Source: an uncultured Candidatus Saccharibacteria bacterium
GTDB lineage: Bacteria > Patescibacteriota > Saccharimonadia > Saccharimonadales > Saccharimonadaceae
Direction of reading: 5' to 3'
Length of the DNA: 38,805 nt
NCBI GenBank assembly: GCA_946616455.1
Contig: CAMOIR010000002.1
Coordinates: 1-38,805 of the forward strand
Both the position numbers and the translations under genes were made by a program. Below are positions 1 through 9,516 of this stretch, piece after piece. Positions within the stretch are counted from its first letter, which is position 1. Each line of letters opens with the position of its first letter. The notes under the pieces are model-generated. The model did not search any database, was not told where the DNA came from, and saw nothing but the letters and a program-made list of their open reading frames with translations.

Positions 1-7
1 GCGCACC

Positions 8-51
8 ATAGGAATAAAAATAGACCCGAAGGGTCCTATTTTTATTCCTAT
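8..51. terminator. Long hairpin, possible terminator
   Basis: ATAGGAATAAAAATAG-ACCC GAA GGGT-CCTATTTTTATTCCTAT. Confidence 0.65.
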
Positions 52-200
52 AATGTATCATGACTAGACGAGAACGTCAGTTCGACCGGCGTAGGAGGTG
101 AGGGAAAATCTAAAATTTATTTTAGTTTTTCCGAACCGACGCCCGCCGGAAGACTTTTGCGTCAGCAAAAGTCTAGTCTAGTCAGGCGCACCAGTAAGTA

Positions 201-227
201 AAATAAGCCCTACGGGCTTTTTTATTT
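201..227. terminator. Hairpin terminator downstream of the SBP-5 gene
   Basis: AAATAAGCCC TAC GGGCTTTTTTATTT. Confidence 0.65.
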
Positions 228-261
228 GACAGTTGGTGTTTAGGTAAACGAGTGATGTCTA

Positions 262-1998
262 TTATGGTGTTTTATTTCTGGTTTCTTTCACCGTTGCCCA
301 ATCAGTGATGTCAGAGAATCTGTCAATCGGTGTCACCAACTTCACATCATTATTGAACGTGCGGGCATTCTTATTGTAATAATAAACCAAGTTTGGTTGA
401 TACAAAGCAATCGCTGGAACATTATTTACCCAGTATTCAAGAAATGCCTCATATTTCTTTTTGCGTAAATCTTCGTCTAAGGTATCTCTAGCTCCAAGTA
501 GTAAATCATCCACCAAGGCGTCTCGATAGTTTGATAAGTTTAGCCCAGAGCTCGATGCTTGTGAAGAATGATAATATGGTAAAAGATCAGGATCTGCACC
601 AAGCTCAATCTCATACACTAAAATATCATACATTCTTTTTGAAATAACGTTGGTGATAAAGTCTTGGTTTTCATCATAAACAATCACATTAGTATTAAAC
701 CCAAGTTTTTTTAGTTCGTCTGCCAAAGTGTGTGTTACATTCGGCAAGAAGCCAGAATTAACCGTTGCGATATTTACATTCGGACTCTCGCCATTTAAGA
801 TTTCAGAAACCTTTGCCTTAGCGGACTCAAAATTGTAGGCTGGCAAGCTTGGATAATTACTTAAGGCAATTTGTGATGACAATAGAGGATAATCCAAAGC
901 TTTGGTATCTGGTGCTTCATTCCTAATCGCCCCCACATTGATCCCTTCTCTTATTGCGATTCTCAAGTCTTTGTTCTTTAAAACTTCACTGGCCGTGTTA
1001 AAAAACACAAATGCCCCAGAGTTCAGGCTGGAAGCCTTCTCGATTAACTGGCCAGAAGAAACACTATTTCTATCTATAGCTGACAGCTCTGCCGTAGCTG
1101 TCACAGAGCCATCATTTAGAGCCTTAATGATTGATTCTTTATCTTCATAAGTATGTATGGCAAAGCTGTTTAGCATGGGGTTACCTTTATAGTATTCAGG
1201 ATTATTGGATAAATAGTATACTTTTTCCTTGGCACTTGCACCAGATTGGATGGCATTAAAAGTAAAAGCACCAGAAGTGATAGGGGTAGTAGAAAAACTA
1301 TCTTCCACCAGAGTTTTAGGGTCTGTATTTTCTAGTATATGTTTTGGAACAACAGGAATGTTTAATGCAGAATCAAAATCAGCATAGGATGAAGGGAGCG
1401 TAAAAACTACTTTGCCATCATCATCTAGCGATACCTTGACGTTAGCTAAATTCGCATTATAAGTAGAAGCTACGGCCGGATTCTTAATAAGATTTACGGT
1501 AAATAAAACGTCTTCACTTGTAACGGGTTCACCGTCTGACCATTTTAAATCGTCTCTTACCGTAACTGTCCAAACTTTACCATCTTCGCTTGGCATAATT
1601 GATTTCGCAAGTCCTATTCCGACATGTCCAGAGCGGTCTATCGTCGAGATGGTGGCGAACATCAATTTACTTAGAACTTTTTCGCTGCTCGTGCTTGCAA
1701 AAAGCGGATTCATTGAATCTACATCTCCAAGAGTAGCTTCTATATAAGTACCACCGGAAACAAAAACATTTTCTGAGTAAGAATCACTAAACCAAAATGC
1801 CTGAGTTACGGCCAGCATGATAATCGCAAGCACCAACATGCTCCATTCCAGGATTAAAAGTTTAATATTAGCAATATGCGAAAATCTTTTGATCAGGTTT
1901 TCTTTAACGTGTTCTTTTCCCTCTTCGCTAACCTTAATTGAGGCCCGAGAGACCTTTTTTATTATTCTTTGCCCACGCTTTTTTCTAGTTCTTTTCAT
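262..1998 (-). CDS. Peptide/oligopeptide ABC transporter substrate-binding protein (SBP family 5), N-terminally membrane anchored
   Basis: ORF of 578 aa; SBP-5 style segments (GGTYIEATLGDVDSMNPLFA, DDLKWSDGEPVTSEDVLFTV); N-terminal basic stretch then TM (LLILEWSMLVLAIIMLAV). Confidence 0.85.
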   Translation of the reverse strand: MKRTRKKRGQRIIKKVSRASIKVSEEGKEHVKENLIKRFSHIANIKLLILEWSMLVLAIIMLAVTQAFWFSDSYSENVFVSGGTYIEATLGDVDSMNPLFASTSSEKVLSKLMFATISTIDRSGHVGIGLAKSIMPSEDGKVWTVTVRDDLKWSDGEPVTSEDVLFTVNLIKNPAVASTYNANLANVKVSLDDDGKVVFTLPSSYADFDSALNIPVVPKHILENTDPKTLVEDSFSTTPITSGAFTFNAIQSGASAKEKVYYLSNNPEYYKGNPMLNSFAIHTYEDKESIIKALNDGSVTATAELSAIDRNSVSSGQLIEKASSLNSGAFVFFNTASEVLKNKDLRIAIREGINVGAIRNEAPDTKALDYPLLSSQIALSNYPSLPAYNFESAKAKVSEILNGESPNVNIATVNSGFLPNVTHTLADELKKLGFNTNVIVYDENQDFITNVISKRMYDILVYEIELGADPDLLPYYHSSQASSSGLNLSNYRDALVDDLLLGARDTLDEDLRKKKYEAFLEYWVNNVPAIALYQPNLVYYYNKNARTFNNDVKLVTPIDRFSDITDWATVKETRNKTP

Positions 1999-1999
1999 A

Positions 2000-2227
2000 T
2001 TAAGATGGAATGATTAAAAGTCCCAAAATCGACGTCACAAACACAACACAACATATTATAGTGGTAATAAATAGTGATTTTTCTAGTCCACGTCTAGTTG
2101 TATATAATTCCCCAGAGCTACCAAAACCTGCACCAAGTGAGGCACCACGCTGTTGCAAAAGTATTAAGATGACAGACAGAAAAGCCGAAACAAATATAAC
2201 GATTTCTAGAAAATTTCCAAATTCCAT
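2000..2227 (-). CDS. secG: Preprotein translocase subunit SecG
   Basis: 75 aa, two TM segments, LLQQRGASLGAGFGSSGELYTTRRGLEK motif; RBS aggagt upstream. Confidence 0.85.
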   Translation of the reverse strand: MEFGNFLEIVIFVSAFLSVILILLQQRGASLGAGFGSSGELYTTRRGLEKSLFITTIICCVVFVTSILGLLIIPS

Positions 2228-2245
2228 AGTTTATAACTCCTTAAT

Positions 2246-3589
2246 CTATTTTAGCATGTTTTTTCGTTTGAGTAAAGAATGATATGTAATCGCAAAACGA
2301 TGCGCCTCTTCATCGATTCGCGCAATTAACCGTGCAATATGGGAGTTACTAGGTAAATCTAAGCTTTCTAGTCCTTGGTTGTTTCCATGTGATTTACTTT
2401 CAGTAGAAGATGCATAATCTTGTGTCGTCTTACTCTGGGGTATTTGTGGTTTGACTTGTTTTGGAATCACTAATTTTGCCTCAGCATTTCTTGAATGGTC
2501 TCCTGATTTATTTCTTCCAACTAACGGAATATTATATGGTTCCACAAGTGGCAAAATTGCATTAACTTGCGTAATGCCACCATCCAAAATGATTAAATCA
2601 GGAAAATCCCATTCACGGTGTTTTAAACGCCTAGAAATCATTTCTGTCATGCTTTTTAAATCGTCGCTTTTAGACGTACGTATTTTGAATTTACGATATT
2701 CGCTTCTTGCTGCCACCCCATTGATAAACACCACCATGCTCCCAACTGTGTCCTTGCCAGCCTGATGAGATATATCGTATCCTTCTATTCTGCGTGGTGG
2801 ATTTGGTAAATTTAGTACATTTTGTAGTTGCCTCAAAGCTTGATCGGATGAAATATCTAAAAATTCTTTATCCGAGAACACGATTTTCTTTTTTAATTCC
2901 TTCAAACCATACAATTGATTCCTTGCTTCGGAGGCTAGTTCATAATTCCCCTTTGAAGCCTCATCGTACATGGTTTTTTCTAAATCATTTAGCAGTTTTT
3001 TGCGATCGCCCTCTATATAACGAATTAGTTTGCGTAAATTTCGCTTGTAGTCCTTAGCTGTTGTCAGACCAACTTCTATTCCAGGCGTCAAACCCATATC
3101 CGTATCAAGTGTCTTATGGCCGTCATATGGCTTAATATAATACGGAAAAACTCTCCTAAGAAGTCTAATAGCCTTTTCGACAGATGATTTTCCATAAAAT
3201 GGGCCTATATAGGTGGCCTTATCGTCCATTGGCGTTCTAGTAAATGAGATATAAGGCACTTCCTCATTCATGGTAATGCGTACATATGAGACAGTTTTGT
3301 CATCGCGAAGTAGGATGTTCCATTTTGGCATATAACGCTTAATCATCTCCGATTCAAGAAACAATGCATCCATTTCGGTGTCTACTTCAATCCAGTCCGT
3401 GTCAAAGATCTCTTTTACTAAAGCCTCAGTTTTGGTATCCTTGTGTGATTTTTGGAAGTACTGCCGGACACGGTTTTTAAGCACAGCGGCTTTACCTACG
3501 TATATAATCTCCCCAGATTTATTTTTATGAAAGTAAACCCCCGGTGACACCGGGAGCTTACTTAGTTTTTGTTTCAAGGCCTCATTCAT
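2246..3589 (-). CDS. uvrC: Excinuclease ABC subunit C, short form
   Basis: GIY-YIG N-terminus (PGVYFHKNKSGEIIYVGKA), UVR-like segment, UvrC RNase H region (RIEGYDISHQAG, LIILDGG, DEEAHRFAITYH); ends right after that region. Confidence 0.9.
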   Translation of the reverse strand: MNEALKQKLSKLPVSPGVYFHKNKSGEIIYVGKAAVLKNRVRQYFQKSHKDTKTEALVKEIFDTDWIEVDTEMDALFLESEMIKRYMPKWNILLRDDKTVSYVRITMNEEVPYISFTRTPMDDKATYIGPFYGKSSVEKAIRLLRRVFPYYIKPYDGHKTLDTDMGLTPGIEVGLTTAKDYKRNLRKLIRYIEGDRKKLLNDLEKTMYDEASKGNYELASEARNQLYGLKELKKKIVFSDKEFLDISSDQALRQLQNVLNLPNPPRRIEGYDISHQAGKDTVGSMVVFINGVAARSEYRKFKIRTSKSDDLKSMTEMISRRLKHREWDFPDLIILDGGITQVNAILPLVEPYNIPLVGRNKSGDHSRNAEAKLVIPKQVKPQIPQSKTTQDYASSTESKSHGNNQGLESLDLPSNSHIARLIARIDEEAHRFAITYHSLLKRKNMLK

Positions 3590-3634
3590 ACCTTAATTAT
3601 AACACACTTTAATAATAATGTCAAGAATACTTAA

Positions 3635-5287
3635 TTAAAAATCGAATCTTTGTTGTTCATTATATTCGAGTGCATCCAGGAATAATGACTGCATTACCTC
3701 TGAAAAGTCTAAGGCATCGACAGGCTCAGTGACTGTGACATTGGCCGGATATGAAATAGCTAAATCAACTAATAACGTTGTTTTAGAGTTATTATTAGCC
3801 GGAGAGAGACAATCGCAAACCTCATCCTCTGCGCAGTCGCAATCTACGTAGTTATCCTGTTCTTTCTCCATATATAATCGTGTAAAATTATAGTTGTCGT
3901 CTATTTCTACATACACATCTGGAGCATTACTAAATAGTTTATCTACATCAGATTTGTCAACATGGATATTGTTTTCCCATCCCATACAGTCATAGACATC
4001 TTCAAGAAGTTTGGTATTTTGAATTGAATTAATGTAATCTGCAAAGTTCTTGCTGTCAATATTGACTTTGTAGACCTGGTTCCCTTTACTGGATATAGGA
4101 ATATTATCTTTTGATGAGATAATAAATGGATATCTATTATACAATTCCGCTGCACTGTTGCTATTTGTGTTAATACCAGAGATTAGGTTTGTAACACAAG
4201 TTGCTGCCGAATTGCTGATTTCACCTGACAGAGCGTTTAATTCATCTGTAGATATTTTAAGCCACTTGCCGTCAAATTGATCAACTTTGCCTGCAAAATT
4301 TGACATGTAGCCCATAATACTCCAATCGGTTTGTACTGGCTCGCCTAAATCAGACATATCTACGTCTGTATCAATCTGAGTATAGAGTGTTTCGCAATCT
4401 TCACCATCAATACAGTCTACTTCTTCAGTTAAGCAATTCGACTCGCCAAATTCGTCGACTTCGCAATCAACCTCAGTTGTATTGTTGGTTTGCAATGTAG
4501 GCGTAGAATAGGTCCTAAGCGCATTGGCTAGACCATCAATCTTTAGATATAAATCACCATTTGCGGCATAAGCTTCATCAAAATTAAGTGATAAATTGCT
4601 ATCATTAGACATGGTTGCAGTAAGTTTTGCGGCAGAAGTATTAATCAAGGAATTAACAACAATACTGGATTTTAAGTCAACGTTTAGCTTCTTTACCATA
4701 CTATTGCTATCATTAGTTGTCAAACTGATAACTCCATCAAATCCTACATTGCTTGGGGTTTGATTACTCATTAGCTTCTGCATGGCTGCCGCAACGGGGT
4801 CGACTTTGTTTGCGTTCATAGCAATTATTGCTGCTGCTACGCCACCACAAATCGAAACTATAACAATCGCAATAATTGTAGCAATCAAGCCAGTCTTCTT
4901 TTTCTTGACGGGCTGTTGCTCTGGCATAGCCGCCTTCTCCATTGGTCTCGCCATTGGATCCGTAGGCACAGATGCAGAATCTGTAGGTGTCACATCATCA
5001 ACTGGACCAATTGGACCCATCAAATCGATCGGTCCAGCTTGTCCAAACGATTCTGTGGTGTGTGTTTCGTCAACTGATCCTAACTGCTCATTAGGCTGAT
5101 TAAAACGTGCTTCGGCTGATCGTTGCCGTATTGGTCTTACTCCATCAATAGTAGGCATCGGATGCCTCACCGAAGCCGGTGCTTCTTGGATGGGCTCCGC
5201 CGGATTTGCGTCGAGAGTATCCAAATTATCCTTAAATTCCGGAGTTGGATTTAAAGGATTTGGTGTTTCCTCGGGGCTTTCGTTCAT
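3635..5287 (-). CDS. Hypothetical single-pass membrane protein with Pro-rich N-terminus and large extracytoplasmic domain
   Basis: 550 aa; TM TGLIATIIAIVIVSICGGVAAAIIAM; acidic/Cys-rich loops; RBS aaggag before ATG. Confidence 0.7.
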   Translation of the reverse strand: MNESPEETPNPLNPTPEFKDNLDTLDANPAEPIQEAPASVRHPMPTIDGVRPIRQRSAEARFNQPNEQLGSVDETHTTESFGQAGPIDLMGPIGPVDDVTPTDSASVPTDPMARPMEKAAMPEQQPVKKKKTGLIATIIAIVIVSICGGVAAAIIAMNANKVDPVAAAMQKLMSNQTPSNVGFDGVISLTTNDSNSMVKKLNVDLKSSIVVNSLINTSAAKLTATMSNDSNLSLNFDEAYAANGDLYLKIDGLANALRTYSTPTLQTNNTTEVDCEVDEFGESNCLTEEVDCIDGEDCETLYTQIDTDVDMSDLGEPVQTDWSIMGYMSNFAGKVDQFDGKWLKISTDELNALSGEISNSAATCVTNLISGINTNSNSAAELYNRYPFIISSKDNIPISSKGNQVYKVNIDSKNFADYINSIQNTKLLEDVYDCMGWENNIHVDKSDVDKLFSNAPDVYVEIDDNYNFTRLYMEKEQDNYVDCDCAEDEVCDCLSPANNNSKTTLLVDLAISYPANVTVTEPVDALDFSEVMQSLFLDALEYNEQQRFDF

Positions 5288-5360
5288 AAAAATAACTCCT
5301 TAATTAATAATACTTATGTTTATTCTAACATAAAATTTTAAAATAGTATATAATAAATAT

Positions 5361-6641
5361 ATGGAAAAAAGCATAATCTCAAAAATAAAAGCAAGACAAG
5401 TATTAGACTCTCGCGGTAATCCTACGGTTGAAGCCGAAGTTTTTTTAGAAAACGGTGGCTTTGGTAGGGCGATTGTACCATCAGGTGCTTCTACCGGCTC
5501 GAGAGAAGCCTTAGAGTTACGTGATGGCGACAAAAGTCGCTTCGGTGGAAAAGGAGTTTTAAAAACTGTTTGGAATATCAACTCTTCGATTAACGATGTA
5601 TTGGTCGGTAACACTTCAGATCAAAAAACTGTCGATCAAATCATGGTGGAACTGGATGGTACTGAGAATAAATCAAATCTAGGCGCAAATGCTATTCTGG
5701 CGGTTTCGCTTGCAAACGCCAAGGCAAATGCCAGAGCTAGTAGAATGCCATTTTACCAATACGTTGCCGAGCTTGCCGGTACGACTGAAGAAATGTCTAT
5801 CCCTATGCCGATGATGAATGTTATGAATGGTGGTGCACATGCGTCCTGGTCGACTGATTTCCAGGAATATATGATTATACCTAAAGGAGCTGATAATATT
5901 GCCGAAGCTATTCGCTATGGCGCTGAAGTCTTCCATGCCCTAAAAGAAGTTCTAAAAGAGCGTGATTATCCTACCACAGTTGGTGATGAGGGCGGCTACG
6001 CTCCAAGAGTAAGAGAGGGTAACAATGAACCTTTAGAATGTATCAGGATCGCCATAGAGAAAGCCGGATATAAACTAGGCGAAGATGTCGCGATAGCGAT
6101 GGATATTGCCGCAAGTGAATTCTTTGACAAGGATCACTATGTCTTAAAAACCAATGGCGACTGGAAATCGGCAGATGATCTTATCAACTGGTACACTTGG
6201 ATTATAGATAATTACCCAGTTGTATCTATTGAGGATGGTTTAGCTGAAGATGACTGGAAGAATTGGCAAATAATGACTGAACGGTTAGGTGATCGTATCC
6301 AACTGGTAGGTGATGATTTGTTTGTTACAAATGTAGAATATCTAGAAAAAGGCATTCGTGAAGGCATAGCCAATGCGATTTTGATCAAACCAAATCAGAT
6401 TGGTACTCTCACAGAAACCATCAACGCGGTGCTAATGGCAAAAGGAGCTGGCTATAGGACGGTTATGTCTCATCGTTCTGGTGAAACTGAAGATGTGTCA
6501 ATTGCTCACTTGGCTGTGGGCCTAAACACTGGACAGATCAAGACCGGCTCGCTTTCTCGTTCTGAACGTATTGCTAAATATAATGAGCTTATCCGTATTT
6601 CTGAGACTAATTCTCGCCTCGGACTCGCGAAACCATTTTAA
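5361..6641 (+). CDS. eno: Enolase
   Basis: [51 protein letters not shown] motifs. Confidence 0.98.
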   Translation: MEKSIISKIKARQVLDSRGNPTVEAEVFLENGGFGRAIVPSGASTGSREALELRDGDKSRFGGKGVLKTVWNINSSINDVLVGNTSDQKTVDQIMVELDGTENKSNLGANAILAVSLANAKANARASRMPFYQYVAELAGTTEEMSIPMPMMNVMNGGAHASWSTDFQEYMIIPKGADNIAEAIRYGAEVFHALKEVLKERDYPTTVGDEGGYAPRVREGNNEPLECIRIAIEKAGYKLGEDVAIAMDIAASEFFDKDHYVLKTNGDWKSADDLINWYTWIIDNYPVVSIEDGLAEDDWKNWQIMTERLGDRIQLVGDDLFVTNVEYLEKGIREGIANAILIKPNQIGTLTETINAVLMAKGAGYRTVMSHRSGETEDVSIAHLAVGLNTGQIKTGSLSRSERIAKYNELIRISETNSRLGLAKPF

Positions 6642-6648
6642 ATTCTTA

Positions 6649-6692
6649 GTTACCTTTTAAAACGGATTTATGAATCCATTTTAAAAGGTAAC
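6649..6692. terminator. Bidirectional hairpin between convergent eno and LOG-family gene
   Basis: GTTACCTTTTAAAA..GGATT tatg AATCC..TTTTAAAAGGTAAC near-perfect inverted repeat. Confidence 0.75.
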
Positions 6693-6709
6693 TTTCTACC
6701 TAAGCGGGT

Positions 6710-7441
6710 CTATGAGTCCATTTTGGGCTGTAGTCCTTTTTCGAAATAACTAGCCTCACGAAAACCATCATAAAAGTTTTCGGAAATTTTTGGATGACCA
6801 ATTTTATTAGCAGCCTTGACGATTTCGTTTAAATCATCAGTTATTGTGAAAATATTTGTATCATTGGCAGCGATAAGCTTTAGCTCGACCATATTGCGAA
6901 TGATTTTATCAAAATTTTTCCAAAAAGCCTTCCCTACTAAAAAGACTGGCATCTTTGGCATTTTGTTTTCCTGCATTAAGCAAAGAATTTCGGATAGTTC
7001 ATCCATAGTACCAAATCCACCTGGAAAGAATACGAAGACTTTTGCCGACATTGCAAGTGATACCTTGCGTGCAAAGAAGTACTCAAATGTAACACAATCA
7101 GTAAGATAGGGATTTGGGAACTGTTCATGACTTAAAGTAATATTGAGGCCAATTGTTCTACCACCAATTTCATAGGAGCCATGCGAGGCGGCCTCCATGA
7201 TACCAGGACCGCCACCTGTCACTACGGCGTGTCCGTTTTGAGCAAGCAATCCACCAAGCTCGTAAGCCATTTGACAGTATTTATTATCTTGAGGTAATCT
7301 AGCGGATCCAAAAATAGTCACACCCTGTGGAAATGATCTTACTATCCGGAGTCCTTGAGTCAAATCCTTTGCGTAAGCATTTGCTCTCTCCAAATCCTCA
7401 ATTGTTAGTTGTTTTAATATTTCTTCAGCACTACTTAGCAT
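6710..7441 (-). CDS. LOG family / TIGR00730-type Rossmann fold protein (putative nucleotide 5'-monophosphate phosphoribohydrolase)
   Basis: GGGPGIMEAA and PGGFGTMDEL motifs. Confidence 0.88.
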   Translation of the reverse strand: MLSSAEEILKQLTIEDLERANAYAKDLTQGLRIVRSFPQGVTIFGSARLPQDNKYCQMAYELGGLLAQNGHAVVTGGGPGIMEAASHGSYEIGGRTIGLNITLSHEQFPNPYLTDCVTFEYFFARKVSLAMSAKVFVFFPGGFGTMDELSEILCLMQENKMPKMPVFLVGKAFWKNFDKIIRNMVELKLIAANDTNIFTITDDLNEIVKAANKIGHPKISENFYDGFREASYFEKGLQPKMDS

Positions 7442-7455
7442 TTTTTCTCTCCTTC

Positions 7456-8418
7456 TTAGATTTTTTGAATTGGCATTGGATGCAATGATTCCTTGCTGGA
7501 TAGTATGGCTTTATTTGCTCCTATTTTTGACACTACCGAAGTAGAATTAGCCGAAGCAAAAATCAGCGAATCTTTAAATGATTTTTTAGCGGCAAAATGT
7601 GCCAAGAAGCCAGAACCAAAAGCATCTCCGGCCCCAGTCGCATCCTTAACCTTCTTATCCTCATAGATACCAAAACGAAATACTTCCTTGCTATTGCTGG
7701 CAATGCCACCCATTGGCCCATCTGTAATTATTACGGTATTTACGTAATTGTTCAGTCGGTAGAGTAATTCATTTAAAGTGTTCCCATTGACAATCCTAGC
7801 AGCTTCTTCCTTATTGACGTTTAGAATATCGATATATTTTAAAGCATTTGTTAGCTCATCTATGTTTTCTAATTCCCTTACGCCAGGATTAAACATTATT
7901 TTTATGTCCATAGATTTAGCTTTTTTAGCAAAGCGTTTAATAGTATCAAGGTCACCTCTTAAAGTGGTAATATATAACCAGTCTGGCTTAATTAAATCTA
8001 ATTCTTTTTCTGAAAAATTACCGAACTGTTCAGATGCTCCTCTATGCGTCAAAATGGTTCTCTCACCACTTTTGGAATCCAAAAGAATCACTGAAGTGCC
8101 AGTAGCTTTACGTTCCAAAGCGTTGATATAACTAGTATCAACGCCCTCATCATCAAGCTTTTTGACAATTGCAAAACCAGCTGCATCTCTCGCAATATTT
8201 CCTAGAAAAATCACTTCGTGTCCATGTCTAGCAAAAGTAATTGCTGAGTTGACTCCCCCTCCACCAACCTCATAATATATTTTGTCAATATCCACTTTGG
8301 AACCGACTAAGACCTTTCCGAAAATCGCCGACTCGCCAATTGCTGTAGGTGTCAAATCATCATGATCTACTAAATAAATATCTTGTAAAGCTGATCCAAG
8401 CGAAACTATTCTTGCCAT
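7456..8418 (-). CDS. PfkB-family carbohydrate/nucleoside kinase
   Basis: GGGGVNSAITFARHG and DATGAGDAFGSGFLA signatures. Confidence 0.9.
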   Translation of the reverse strand: MARIVSLGSALQDIYLVDHDDLTPTAIGESAIFGKVLVGSKVDIDKIYYEVGGGGVNSAITFARHGHEVIFLGNIARDAAGFAIVKKLDDEGVDTSYINALERKATGTSVILLDSKSGERTILTHRGASEQFGNFSEKELDLIKPDWLYITTLRGDLDTIKRFAKKAKSMDIKIMFNPGVRELENIDELTNALKYIDILNVNKEEAARIVNGNTLNELLYRLNNYVNTVIITDGPMGGIASNSKEVFRFGIYEDKKVKDATGAGDAFGSGFLAHFAAKKSFKDSLIFASANSTSVVSKIGANKAILSSKESLHPMPIQKI

Positions 8419-9074
8419 TATAAAACTACTCCATTCTTGTCAATTTCTGCGACCAGTTGCTGAAAAATGGCCGCAGGGTTTTCAGCATTGCAAATAGCTG
8501 AACCGACATTTATGACATCAAGGTCTGCATGCGCCAACGCTCGCACATTTGTAATGTTAGCTCCACCATCCCAGCCTATTTCTACCTCGGGTTTCATGCT
8601 TCGTATCAAAGGTATTTTTTCGGTTTGCATCATATCTGCCTGCCCACCTTGACCACCCAGTTTTCCGGCAAAAACCAAAACATGGTCTACTACGTCAATA
8701 TATCTTTTTGCATTGCCAGGAAAAGTACCAGGAAGAAGTGCTACGCCAGTTTTAATACCAGCCTCCTTCAATCGTTCAAAAGAAGGCATTAAATCCTCAT
8801 TGGCTTCTGCATGAAGAATACAAAGAGATGGTGAAAGCTTTAAAATAGTATCAAGTTGAAAAGACGGATTCGCCATCATTACATGAAGATCAGTCTGCCA
8901 GCCTTTTGGCCACCAGACATTTGTGATATCAATGGAATTATTTGGCGTGAATGTGGTGTCAGCAATATCGATTTGTACTCTTCTAGTAAAAGCGTTGATT
9001 CTCTCAATTAAAGACCGATATTGTTTTTTGTTGTCGGTTAAAATTGCAGGTACGATTGAAACCGTTCTAATCAT
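8418..9074 (-). CDS. Ribulose-phosphate 3-epimerase-like protein (divergent)
   Basis: SIVPAILTDN, VQIDIADTTFTPN, LHVMMANP, IGWDGGAN resemble Rpe motifs. Confidence 0.75.
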   Translation of the reverse strand: MIRTVSIVPAILTDNKKQYRSLIERINAFTRRVQIDIADTTFTPNNSIDITNVWWPKGWQTDLHVMMANPSFQLDTILKLSPSLCILHAEANEDLMPSFERLKEAGIKTGVALLPGTFPGNAKRYIDVVDHVLVFAGKLGGQGGQADMMQTEKIPLIRSMKPEVEIGWDGGANITNVRALAHADLDVINVGSAICNAENPAAIFQQLVAEIDKNGVVL

Positions 9075-9516
9075 AATCTTCCCTTTCGTCTAAACGATTG
9101 ATGCGTCTTACTCGACGTTCTAATGGCTCGAAAACTGTTTCTAGAAAAGTAGAAACAATATCAGACATATCATTATTATCCAAAAAATGCGCCGAAAGGC
9201 AGAGGATATTAGCGTCATCATGCTCACGTGCCAAAATAGCAGATTCTTTAGAGTCACAATGAGCAGCCCGGATACCTTTAAATCTATTTGCTTGTGCTGT
9301 TACGCCATGGGCTGAATCACAAATCAAAATTCCAAATGATCCAGTATTCTCACGTACCGCCTTGGCTACCCTAATTGCTGGATCGTTAAAATCATCACCT
9401 TCGGAGTATTCATAGGCGCCCTCATCAATCACGTTATAGCCCTTCTTGGTCAAAAAATCTATGATTTCCTTTTTTTTCTCAAATCCGCGATAGTCTGCGC
9501 CTATATGAATTTCCAT
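9067..9516 (-). CDS. rpiB: RpiB/LacA/LacB family sugar-phosphate isomerase
   Basis: MEIHIGADYRGFEKKKEI, ILICDSAHGVTAQANRFKGIRAA. Confidence 0.85.
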   Translation of the reverse strand: MEIHIGADYRGFEKKKEIIDFLTKKGYNVIDEGAYEYSEGDDFNDPAIRVAKAVRENTGSFGILICDSAHGVTAQANRFKGIRAAHCDSKESAILAREHDDANILCLSAHFLDNNDMSDIVSTFLETVFEPLERRVRRINRLDEREDYD

